Below, one piece after another: positions 52,174 through 62,259 of a stretch of DNA of 64,000 nt. Where the stretch lies: the NCBI GenBank assembly GCA_002077045.2, contig KZ111161.1, forward strand, positions 428,059-492,058. The letters are read 5' to 3'. The stretch is from Rachicladosporium sp. CCFEE 5018 (Eukaryota > Ascomycota > Dothideomycetes > Cladosporiales > Cladosporiaceae). The translations under genes and the position numbers were made by a program. Positions within the stretch are counted from its first letter, which is position 1. The number at the start of each line of letters is the position of its first letter. The notes below the pieces were generated by a model, which had not been told where the DNA came from, searched no databases, and saw only the letters and a list, made by a program, of their open reading frames with translations.

Positions 52174-55100
52174 TCACAGCCTCCCTCCCGTCCCCTCAGT
52201 CCCAACCCGCTGATAAAACACAATATAAGCATCCCTCGTCTGCAGCCTCTCCCCGCCACCATCACCCTCAACACCCACCTCCCTCACCCTCGAATCATCA
52301 TGCACCCTCCACCGTCCCTTGACCATATCCCTTGCCGCAGTAGTATAATGTCCACTGCCGAGCGTGTTGCCGTGGTGGCGGATAACGGCGTACGCGTCAT
52401 AGCTGAACGGCGGGGTGATGCTGGCGTCGAGGCGCGCGTATCCTGGGCCGTACTGCGCAGTCACAGCCGCTTGATCGGACGCGGTCGGAGGCGGTAGCAT
52501 AAAAGGCTGTAAGTCGAGCGCGTGTAGGGGGAAGTCTATCAAAGTGTGAACTTTCGCCGCCGAACGCCCGCCCCAAGTCGAGCGGAAGCGTTTGAAGTGT
52601 ATAACCAAAAATTGCGGCGCGCGCGTAATCGTGATCCGCTTCGTCGCCTCCCTCTGACACTTACACTTTGGACAATTCCAGCCATCCTCAAGCCGCTCTT
52701 CGGAGGTGTATTGCTTTAAGCAGTCTTGCAGCGTCGCTTGGCCGGAAGACGGGATTTCAACGGATATGGACATGAAGTACTCCCACGTCGAGCTCGTGAA
52801 CCCGCAGCTCAGACAGCGAAGCCGAGATATGTGCTGCCCGCCGAAGAGGTCGAGGATATCGCTTCTATCGCGGTGGGTGATGCGCTCCCATTCCATAGCT
52901 ATGGTGAAGAGTTTCGGCGCGGATTCGCGCGCGGCTTCTTGTTGCGGTGTGAGAGCTTTGAGGGGCGATTTCTGCCAGTGCGAATTCAAGTCTTCATGGA
53001 GACAGTCTGTGAGGAAGTCGAAGAATTCTTTTGCGTCTTGCTGTTGGCTCGATATCCACTGCGCGTTCAAGCGCCCGCAGAAAGAGCGGAAGGTTGTTGG
53101 TTTGATGGCTTCTACGTCGCCTTTCCAGAGGGAGCGAATGAGGTTCGAGTACAGCTCTGGCATGACGCCTTTACTCCCTTTCCAATTCTTTTGTACTTTC
53201 CGCCGGAAGTCATCTTGCATGAAGAGGGCTGTCAGGGGCGTTGTTGCGCTGAGGGCTTGGATTGTGGAGTTCATGTAGCAGGTTACGCCGAAATTTATCA
53301 GGCCGGTGCGCGGGAGGATCATGTTCTGGAGGCGCAGCTTGGCGGGTATGTAGGGGGCGAGGTGATCGGAGCGGTTTGCTGGGAGGGAGGATTGGGAGGC
53401 GGAGCGATCGCTGACGCCGGTGTAGGACATGCGTGGTGCGGCGGGTGCTGGGCGTTGAGGGACTTGCGAGTATTGCGATGCAGGCGGTGCGACAGGGTAG
53501 TCTGGCAGCTTCGCAGGAGGTATTGGAGGAGGTCGTTGTGGTACTTGTGATCGCATAAAGTCTGGTTGTCGATCGATCGCCCCGGCGTCTGGGAACCGTG
53601 AATTGAAGTCCAGGATGGCTGCTTCGTACTGCTTCAGCGAGGCCTCGTCATTCGCGCCATCGCCTTCCTCCTCGATCATAGGCTGTACCTGAGGTACGAC
53701 GGACACGCTCTCTTGTCTAGCTCGCTCATGCCATGCTCGCTCTTCATCCTGACCAAGTGGTGCAAAGTCTTGCACTCGCCGCTTCGGTATTCGAAGCGAG
53801 CTGGACCCGGCTGTGAAGACGGGCGGACGTCGTTGCAATGGTCTGACGGCGTTCATTCGCTCCAGCGTGTTGGATGATCTCAGTGCTTGTTGACCCACTA
53901 GATCGATCCAGGCGTCGAGTCCACCTATCAGCAACATTGGCCGCTCTCGTAGTGGCTTGTCCTGACTGAACTCAGTGAGTGCCTCATGCAGGTAGAGCAG
54001 CGCAGCCTCTCGATCGGTCTGCGGTCGAGACAAGAACGTCTCGGACTGCGTGCTGCCATCGTAATACACAACCAGATCGTAGTCCCGTCGGTTGAAGAAC
54101 ATTTCCTGCTCTGCTTCGGGTGACAAGACTAAGCTTTCCTGAACTTCATCCGCGCTCATGCCTCGCCGGAGTGTCATAGGCTCGATGCACATAATACTAG
54201 ATGCGAAGACGTGACCATCGTCAAAGTCTGCTCGAGGTCGCACATCGATCAGCAGGACACTGAAGCGCTCGAGGTAGTCAAACAGCCTCTCATTGCTGAC
54301 TCTCGTCTCTCGCAGCGTCTGTCGTGTCGCTTCTCGGGGAGCAGAACCAAGGACAGCCCCTTCGGGTACACCGTGAGGAAAGTAGTCGCCGCTGTCCCTG
54401 CTCCCATTTGGTGCTCGAGTCGAAGCGGAGGACACTGATGCCATAGAAGATCTTCGCACATCATTGGAAGCCAGGCTTCGAGCTGTGTGTCGAGGTGGCG
54501 CAATGTTGCCAGTGGTCTGCATGTTGCGCGCAGGACTATATGTCGGACTGGGAGGCTTCGGCATTGCTGCAGCGAGCTCTGTGTTGAGTGGGAGTTTCAA
54601 AGGTAGTACGGGTCCGCCATTCTGCATTCCTCTAGGACCTTGCGGTCGTCCGGGCAAGGTTGTTGACTTTGATAGGGCATCGAAGGAGTTACGTCCGTTC
54701 CAGTCCACAGCCGAAGGCATGCTGATGGGATTGCTCTGCACCGAAGAGATGGAGCCACTCGAGTCTGGCCGAGGGGCAGAGGTACCGCCGCTCTGTAGTC
54801 GTAGTCGTGCAAAGCGGTCATTGAGCGCATCGCTCGGTGGAGGTACGGTGGTCCCATTGAGCGGTCGCGAGATCGCTCTGCCATGCAGCGAGTCGGGTTT
54901 CGGCGATACAGACGGTTTGATCTTGTGTCCACCTCCCACTGCAAGACTCTCGTGCCGCTCATGTGACACGCCATTGACCTGTGATGACGAGCCAACACTT
55001 CCCCTCGCATGCTCACCGTTGACAACACCTCCCCTCGGCCTCGTCCCATTCCGCAGATTATTGCTCATGATAATACTCTTGATCGACATGAACTGCTCCT

Positions 55101-55467
55101 CCATCTGCTTGAGCTGTCCCTGCAACTGCTTGTACTGCCTGTCCAGCTGCGGGTCCAGATCATAGACAGTACCATGGCGGGGTATCACACCGACAGCGAT
55201 CTCATATGCGCGCAAGTAGTCCACGAAAGCCAGGTCCGGTCTTCGTGTATCCACCAAGAACTTCGCTTGCCGCAGTGAAGTCACAGCGAGGCTCAACAGC
55301 TTCGCGACTGGATCGTCTGCTTGGTAGCCCTGCTGTGCTTTCGCCTGCAAGTCCTGAATGTGCTCGAAGGCCTTCTCCGTGCTGCTACCGCCATTAGCAG
55401 ATGGCTTGCCATTGTAGCCGCCTGCTATACCACTGGGGGGACTCGGAAGCGAAGTCGCTGCGCTCAT
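52174..55467 (-). CDS. Rhodanese-UCH ubiquitin-specific protease, Doa4/USP8-like
   Basis: Intronless, 1097 residues. Order: helical USP8-dimerisation/MIT-like region at about 25-130, a long Ser/Pro-rich linker, a rhodanese-like domain at about 390-540 (LLIDVRPRADFDDGHVFASS), another linker with polyproline PPPIPPAKLP, and a UCH catalytic domain from about 725. The Cys box reads GLINFGVTCYMNSTIQAL, the Zn-binding pairs are CLSCG and CPKCKC, and the His box is GNTLGSGHYTTAAR. It removes ubiquitin from cargo at the endosome and recycles ubiquitin, as Doa4 does in yeast. The rhodanese lacks an obvious active Cys. Divergent neighbour is VPS27, a partner in the same pathway. Confidence 0.92.
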   Translation of the reverse strand: MSAATSLPSPPSGIAGGYNGKPSANGGSSTEKAFEHIQDLQAKAQQGYQADDPVAKLLSLAVTSLRQAKFLVDTRRPDLAFVDYLRAYEIAVGVIPRHGTVYDLDPQLDRQYKQLQGQLKQMEEQFMSIKSIIMSNNLRNGTRPRGGVVNGEHARGSVGSSSQVNGVSHERHESLAVGGGHKIKPSVSPKPDSLHGRAISRPLNGTTVPPPSDALNDRFARLRLQSGGTSAPRPDSSGSISSVQSNPISMPSAVDWNGRNSFDALSKSTTLPGRPQGPRGMQNGGPVLPLKLPLNTELAAAMPKPPSPTYSPARNMQTTGNIAPPRHTARSLASNDVRRSSMASVSSASTRAPNGSRDSGDYFPHGVPEGAVLGSAPREATRQTLRETRVSNERLFDYLERFSVLLIDVRPRADFDDGHVFASSIMCIEPMTLRRGMSADEVQESLVLSPEAEQEMFFNRRDYDLVVYYDGSTQSETFLSRPQTDREAALLYLHEALTEFSQDKPLRERPMLLIGGLDAWIDLVGQQALRSSNTLERMNAVRPLQRRPPVFTAGSSSLRIPKRRVQDFAPLGQDEERAWHERARQESVSVVPQVQPMIEEEGDGANDEASLKQYEAAILDFNSRFPDAGAIDRQPDFMRSQVPQRPPPIPPAKLPDYPVAPPASQYSQVPQRPAPAAPRMSYTGVSDRSASQSSLPANRSDHLAPYIPAKLRLQNMILPRTGLINFGVTCYMNSTIQALSATTPLTALFMQDDFRRKVQKNWKGSKGVMPELYSNLIRSLWKGDVEAIKPTTFRSFCGRLNAQWISSQQQDAKEFFDFLTDCLHEDLNSHWQKSPLKALTPQQEAARESAPKLFTIAMEWERITHRDRSDILDLFGGQHISRLRCLSCGFTSSTWEYFMSISVEIPSSGQATLQDCLKQYTSEERLEDGWNCPKCKCQREATKRITITRAPQFLVIHFKRFRSTWGGRSAAKVHTLIDFPLHALDLQPFMLPPPTASDQAAVTAQYGPGYARLDASITPPFSYDAYAVIRHHGNTLGSGHYTTAARDMVKGRWRVHDDSRVREVGVEGDGGGERLQTRDAYIVFYQRVGTEGTGGRL

Positions 55468-56136
55468 GATGAACGGCGCATGGGTCGTCGTCGCCAGATC
55501 ATGTCGCTATGTCTGCCACCAAGAAACTCAGGCAAGATTATGCACAGTACACGCGATGGCGTGGTCGACCGCGTGGTTCACAAAGTCTATTGTGCCTCTA
55601 AATGTCGGTGGCGGACGTAGGATGCTGCCCTGGGGAAGAGGGAATGTGCAGAGGTCAGCTGTGTGAGCTGGTGAGAGCACAGTGATACTGAAGACAACGT
55701 TGTTCGGTCAGAGAGTTCAGTACTGAATTGCCATTCACTACTGCTTATTGTTTCGAGGTTATCTGTTTCCCCAGAAAGTGGAATGACGCAGCTGCGTGAG
55801 CCACGGCGCCACACTGCGGCTCTGCGACTGCTAGACCCCAATCCCTAATGTATCAAGTCTGTCTTCCTATGGGGGCGATCTTATCAGTGAGAGAGGTACA
55901 GACTTCTTCGGCATCGTCCAGGCTCCAAGGTACCTCATGTCAGCGAACTGCGGAATCCCCTACAGCTATTCCACATTCTTTATCATTGCCTTCTCTCGGT
56001 CCTCAGGCATACCCTCAGCCTCCTCCAGCATCACATAAACCACCATCGTCCATCCCGGTAATCCACGACCCAGGGTCTCTCCAAGAGCGACACCTCCAAC
56101 ACACCACTCCCTGGCCACGGCCACCCACACCCAACC
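55468..56136. promoter_or_regulatory. Divergent region between deubiquitinase and VPS27
   Basis: 669 bp that should hold both promoters; the part before VPS27 is rich in C and CT runs, typical of fungal 5' leaders. No named element recognised. Confidence 0.4.
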
Positions 56137-58393
56137 ATGGCCTCCTGGTTCGGCGCCTCCAACACGGAGCTCGACCAGCAAATCGAGCGCGCCACCTCCT
56201 GCTCTCTCGAAGACATCGCCCTGAACCTCGAAATCTCAGACATCATCCGTTCCAAAACCGTGCAGCCCAAGGAAGCCATGCGCTCCCTCAAACGCCGCAT
56301 CAACAACAAGAATCCCAACATCCAGCTCGCTGCCTTGAACCTCACAGATACGTGTGTCAAGAATGGCGGGAGTCATTTTCTGGCCGAGATCGCCAGTCGG
56401 GAGTTTTTGGATGGGTTGACAGGGATGCTGAGGAATTATGGGGAGATGGAGAGGAATGTCAGGCAGAAGATTCTGGAGCTCATTCAGAATTGGGCTGTGG
56501 GGGCACAGGGAAAGGAGAGTTTGGGGTATTTGACTGAGACGTATCGGGCGTTGCAGTTGGAGCGGTTTGATTTTCCGCCCAGGCAGGAGGTATGTCGGAA
56601 TAAGATGTGTGGTGGCAGGCTGGACGCTGACAGTGGAACAGGTCGCCAGCAGTATGTTTGACAGCTCTGCGCCGCCAGAGTGGGCAGACTCGGATGTGTG
56701 CATGCGATGTCGGGAGCGGTTCACTTTCACGAACCGGAAACACCATTGCAGGAATTGCGGGAACGTGTTCTGCGGCACCTGCAGCTCAAAGAGCATACCT
56801 TTACCACATCTCGGGATCATGCAGCCTGTGCGGGTAGACGATGGCTGCTACGCAAAGTTGGTAGAGAAGAATCGAGGAGGCGCTGCACCCCAGAGCCCAA
56901 TCAGCTCGAAGCCGACGCTATGGCAAGGTGCAGCAGCAGCAAGTACCGAGAGGATGCAGCCTCGAGCTGCACGAGTGGACGACAGCTTCGACGCAGACCT
57001 AAAACGGGCACTAGAGATGAGCTTGGAGGACAGCAAGGGTCCGATAGGTGCAGGCTACGTTTCGCAGGCGCAAGCTGCACAGCCCAAGCCACAAACGAAT
57101 GGCACGAGCAAGAGTGCAGCGCCGAAAAAGGACGAGGCATTGGATGCTGATCTTGAGGCGGCAATTGCAGCAAGTCTGCAGGATATGGAAGAGCAGAAGA
57201 AGCAACATGCGAAGCAGCTGAAGGAACGGACATCATCGGTAAATGCAGCGCCGCCTGCACAGTATAAGCCCAACAACCAGTTCGAGCTCACGCCTGTGGA
57301 AGCTGAGAACATCAACCTGTTCTCGACGTTGGTGGATCGGCTACAACATCAGCCGCCCGGGACAATATTGCGAGAACCTCAGATCCAGGAGCTGTACGAG
57401 AGCATAGGCACACTGCGACCGAAGCTCGCACGGACATATGGTGAGACGATGAGCAAGCACGACACACTGCTAGATCTGCACTCGAAGCTTGCGACGGTGG
57501 TGCGGTACTACGACCGCATGCTCGAGGACAGGCTGAGCAACACATACAACACCAGCCGATACGGCGCGCCCAATCGAACTAGCATGTATCCGAATATATC
57601 TGCCGCAGTGCCTCAGCAACATGGTGGTATGGAGAGCTACTACACCGGGAATGCGCCTCAGATGGACAACTACGGCCCTCCGCCCCAGCAAAGTAGCTAT
57701 GCTGGCTACTCACAGCCTCAGCCTCACCCTTCACAAGCACCCTACCCCGAGCCTCCTTACTCGGAGAATCCTCAGATCCGCCAACCACAACCTTATGCTC
57801 AGCAACCTCCTCCCGAAGCATCCTACTACCAACAACAACCAGCACAAGCCTACCCGCCTCAGCCCACACAACCTCCACCTCAGCAACAACAGTCCTACCC
57901 TCCACAACCCCACCAAGAACCCCAGCAGCAACCACAACCCCCACAAGCCCATCTCCAGCGCCGCCAGTCATCGCAACGATATTCACAGACTTCCTCCCAA
58001 TACGCTCCCTCCCATACCTCGCAAACCTCAAATCCTCAAATCACCTCCCCGCAAGCAGATCCCGCAGCATCCTTCTACTATAACAACGACGCCCAAGCGC
58101 CCCTTCCATCGAGTCCAGAGACTTACGCTCAACCGCCTCCTCAACCTCTACAACAACAGGCTGCGCCACCACAGCAGCAACAGTACCAACAGCCGCAGCA
58201 GCATCCAGGCGTGCAGAGGCAAGGAAGCCAGGCTTACTACGCGCCACAAGTCCAGCAACAAGCGCCGCAGCAACAGCAATGGCCCACCCTCCCTGCGGCT
58301 GGGGCCGGGTACGGACAGGAAGCTTTTCCAATTGCGCCGCAGCATGTGCCTGCGCCTGTTGCTGTGAAGGAGGAGAGTTTGATTGAGCTGTAG
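56137..58393 (+). CDS. VPS27: ESCRT-0 subunit Vps27
   Basis: Exons 56137-56589 and 56642-58393 (intron 52 bp), 734 residues. VHS domain at 1-150 (ELDQQIERATSCSLEDIALN), FYVE zinc finger at about 160-225 (WADSDVCMRCRERF, RKHHCRNCGNVFCGTCS), two ubiquitin-interacting motifs (DLKRALEMSLEDS and DLEAAIAASLQDM), a helical core at about 365-450 that would pair with Hse1, a long Gln/Pro-rich tail and a C-terminal clathrin-box-like LIEL at the last four residues. It binds PI3P and ubiquitinated cargo on endosomes and recruits ESCRT-I. The FYVE basic patch RKHHCRNCG is intact. Confidence 0.95.
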
Positions 58394-59349
58394 CCTGAAT
58401 GAGATCACCACAATAGTACCTACATGGAAGCATATAGCAGTGGGAGATAAGGGGTAGAGAATCGAGAATGCAGTATATACCCAAAAGCACAAGGAGCGTC
58501 AGTGGCGTCACTGTCATGGCTCCCGAACCCGAGACCAAGTATCACTGCATGCTCTTCCATATTCACCGTGGATTGTAAGCCGAAGGTACGCCCATGATCG
58601 ACGCCGTGAATTTCGCTCCTCTCTTCCGACCACTACTTCTCCGAATATCTATAAGGGGACATGGGTAGCGCTATCACCACCCACGCGAGTTCAGTGAAGA
58701 AGCATCCTTCACGAGATCGGAGAGGAGCAAGCGCTGGGAAAGCATAGGGATACGTTGCAATGTCTCTCATTGCCACCGCGCATCAAATCTCCTGCAGTGA
58801 GTGCATCGATAGGTGCGCAGTGGCGTTATCGACTATGGTGGGAAGGTGGGTGATGGCTGGGGTTTCGAGGAAAGCTTGAGCGCCAACGGGGACGTATGAG
58901 GAGTGAACCCAGCTCTCTCCGTGACTGAGACGCTAGCAGAGGGTCTGCCAGAACAGCTGCGATAGAGCCGCTGGTGAGATACTACACCTCAGAAAGAGAT
59001 CAAGGCTGCGCAAGCTACGTCCAGGAATCTGGCGGTCTCTTCTTCACGCTGCATCGCACCTGGGTTGTTAAAAGTGCCGTCGTAGAAGCCCGGGAATCAT
59101 GCAGATTATTGCACAGGAGGTGGTCAGTTATAACGAGAGCGAGGATTGATCTTACAGATTTGGAGGCAACCAGTGCTGGTGCTCGAACGCTACTCAAGAT
59201 GAACTTCTCGCGCTGCTCTGTGGCGCGTTCTTCTATCGTCTACTTCAGCCTGCCAAGACCGCTATACATGCTTCGTCAGGCTCATAAGCGTCTAGGCCGA
59301 GCACTTCACCACGGTGACTATCTCGACTTCGGTGGGAGGCATTGTCTCC
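58394..59349. other. Convergent intergenic region, about 960 bp
   Basis: Between VPS27 and the GMPPA-like stop. A 127-codon frame at 58974-59357 overlaps the terminal exon of the next gene and looks like a shadow. Nothing else supported. Confidence 0.4.
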
Positions 59350-60779
59350 TCACATAATGACCTCGTTCGCCACGTCCTGCAATCAAAAGTCAGCAACACA
59401 TCACCCATACCCCGCAACCATAGGAACAACGCAAAACTCACCCTCTTCAACTCCTTATACGGCAAACAAACACAATTCTGCACCCGCACCTCATCCGCAA
59501 CCACACACTCCTTCCCCAAAATAGTAATACTCTGCACCTTCACGCCATTCTTCACCACACTCGTGCTGTGCTCTCTGACAGGCGTCGGTGTCCCCTCCAC
59601 TCTTGCCCAGGCACCGACTCTTGAGCTCCAGCCGATAATACTGTACAGAACGCACGCGTCGTGCTTGATCTCCGCGTCTTCCAGGACGATGGATTCTTTG
59701 ATCCGCACGCCGGGGCCTACGATCGCGCGAGGACCGATGGAGACGTTGGGGCCGAGTTTTGCGGAGGGGTCGACTTGCGCGGTGGGGTGGATGAAGACTG
59801 GCGGGAGGATTTTGGCTGAGGGCGCGGCGAGCTCGGGGGACTGCTGTTGAAAGGCTTTCATTAAGTACAGAGCGTTGGCGGGGACTGCAGAGCCGGCTGT
59901 CTTGATCTGCCGCCAGAAGTCCTTTGTCTCGAGGACGTAGAATTGGCGGCTGTCGGCGAGGTCGGAGAGGATGTCCTGTTCGAGGCGAATAACCTCGTTG
60001 GTCTGTCCGTCGTCGTCTTCGTCTGGGCGATCTGCGCGGGAGGGAGGGAGGTAGGTTGAGTCGAGAGCATCGGAAGAGGGATATGAGACTAGGCGTGGGC
60101 GGTCTGCGCGGCGCTTTATGGCGGATTTGATGCTGGGGAAGATGGCGTCTGTGCTGAAGAGGTAGACGCCGCAGTTGATGAGGTTGGAGATGTGAGACTC
60201 CGGCTTCTCGACGTAGTGGAGCACACGCTTGCTATGGGCGTCCGACACTATGCAGCCGAAGTTTGAGGCGGCGTCGTTGGGGACGCGGGTCCCCAGAATC
60301 ACAGCCTCCGCGTCCTTTTCCGTGAACAGCTGTTGCATCTGTGCGAGAGGAAAAGAGCAGCAGACATCGGCATTGAGGACAAAGAAACGATCCGGGCGGT
60401 TCTTGAGGATAGCATCACGGAAGTGGTAAAGCCCTCCTGCTGTTCCCAGAGCTTGGTATTCGCGCAAGTATTTTATTGTGATATTTGGGTATGCCCGGTG
60501 CGAGTCTTTGATGAAATCGCGGAAGACGGACTCGTCATAGTAGCCGACCAGGAAGACTTCGCGGATCTCAGGGAGCTTCGTTACTGCGGCGAAGCAGTGG
60601 GAAATGATGCTGTGGCCGGCGACTTCGAAGAGCGGTTTGGGGAGGTCGAGGGAGAGGGGGCGGAACCGAGTGCCTCGCGAGGGTCCGCCGACGAGAATGA
60701 CAGCTTTTGTTGTGGGAGTGCTATTGTTGGTGTTGCCGTTCGGGCGGCCGCCGCGGACGGGGATTTGCAGGTTGGACAT
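59350..60779 (-). CDS. GDP-mannose pyrophosphorylase A-like nucleotidyltransferase
   Basis: Exons 59442-60779 and a 27 nt terminal exon 59350-59376 (intron 65 bp), 454 residues; the end reads PYKELKR-DVANEVIM, as in GMPPA. The N-terminal half is a nucleotidyltransferase: AVILVGGPSRGTRFRPLSLD, then VLNADVCCSFPL and VEKPESHISNLINCGVYLF. The C-terminal third is a left-handed beta-helix of hexapeptide repeats (VDPSAKLGPNVSIGPRAIVG). In GMPPA the loop GGPSRGTRFRPL differs from the catalytic GMPPB GG-x-GTRLRPL, and GMPPA serves mainly as a regulatory partner sensing GDP-mannose. It would act in cytosolic supply of GDP-mannose for glycosylation and wall mannans. Without the small last exon the frame runs on through the intron. 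Confidence 0.9.
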
Positions 60780-62259
60780 GGCGGTGTTTGGTGGGGGTGG
60801 GGTGGGTGAGGTAGCGGGGGGAGCAAATGAGGATTGATGATGTGAGGTTGTAGAGTATGCTGCTCGGAAGTGTCTTGAGGTCCAGTGATCTGACTAGCAG
60901 ATCTCGTACAAGCAGTCAGCGACTTGCATTGCTAGCTGTCACTTTCTCAAGGTTTATTCTGGGTGTCGGTCGTGGAACCATCGAGGGTCCAACCTCACAA
61001 GACCGCACGTGTCAATGCTTTCTTTGCACACCGACTTTCATTAAGGGGATTCACCAGAAGGCAATACTCATGGCACCGAGCATCTCCCTGCTGCTCTGTG
61101 GAGCTCCGCGACATTGCCTGCCCACGTAGCCCGCCCTGTCGAACAGACGAGACTGAACGCAGACCGGCTCTCTGTATCGACGTCGTCTCGATCTGTGCAT
61201 GAACTGTCGAACGTACGTTAACTTCTCTAGCCGAAATTACAGGCTGACAAGCCTCAATATGATGGCTCTATTGCTATCGAATGTCTGCGCCCTAGCCCTG
61301 GTCGAGGAGGTTGATCTCGTTGCACAGACGTCGATTCGGCACTCTTCTCACGATGTCTTCACGGCAATACCTGCTACATCACAGAGCATGCAGCGTCTGG
61401 CACTCGTGCAGTCACCTGCAGCACGTGCTGTCTCGACTACTGCACAGCTCCTGCTACGCTCAGGGGTAGCGACGGCGATGCTGCTTCACGGATAGGCACG
61501 CTGTCAATCCTGCAAATCCAAAAGACATCTGCTACGCTCTTGTAGGTATATCCGCCAGGGAAGAGAGTTTGCTGCAATCAGCTCCGTGGCCATGTGGTGA
61601 AAACTCTGCCTGCATTCACGATCGCCCGCCGTATAGAACAGGGCTCGATACTTTACCTATGTGCGATCAAGTCTATGAGGCTCGGCGTGCTCTTCTGTGC
61701 TGCGCAGGACCACGGTCAGAGGCCGAAGTGAAGACCTGCTGGTTATGGTATGCTCTCCGACGTCTCCCCTGTCAAGCGATTGAGGCCTCGAGCTTCTTCT
61801 GCCTGTCCAGTCAGTGTATAAAACCATCACACCAGTCTTCTTACTCTTTTCCTCATGTTGCATGTCGTTCCCTAGGTAGATACCCTGCCAGCTTCTGCGT
61901 CGTGACTGACAGCACATGAGCGCCTTCTTCGTAAGTGTCCGTCCTGCTTCTCAGTGGCATCGTAGCTGACATATCAAGTAGCACCGTGGTCACGATAGCT
62001 CCTCAGTCGTCAAGAGATTTGTTGGAGCTAGCCGTGCATACCGTCGACGAGTGCTTGGGTACGTCCTTCGAGCCCAACTAGTCAAGTGAACGAACGAACC
62101 GGCAGTCTCGGTCGTACTTTCCTCGCACTGCACTTCACGTTCCACTTTCCCCTGTCAAATTCTGGTCAGCTCCTCATCACTTGAATTCATTGTCAACATC
62201 ACTTCAATCATCAGGCTTCCAGAACATCGACACCTCAGCATGTACTGACAACATCTAGC
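60780..62259. other. Long divergent intergenic region, about 1.5 kb
   Basis: No frame here shows protein-like composition or joins by plausible introns. The last 120 bp before 62260 is C/T-rich with CATCACTTCA repeats, typical of a fungal 5' leader. Confidence 0.4.
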
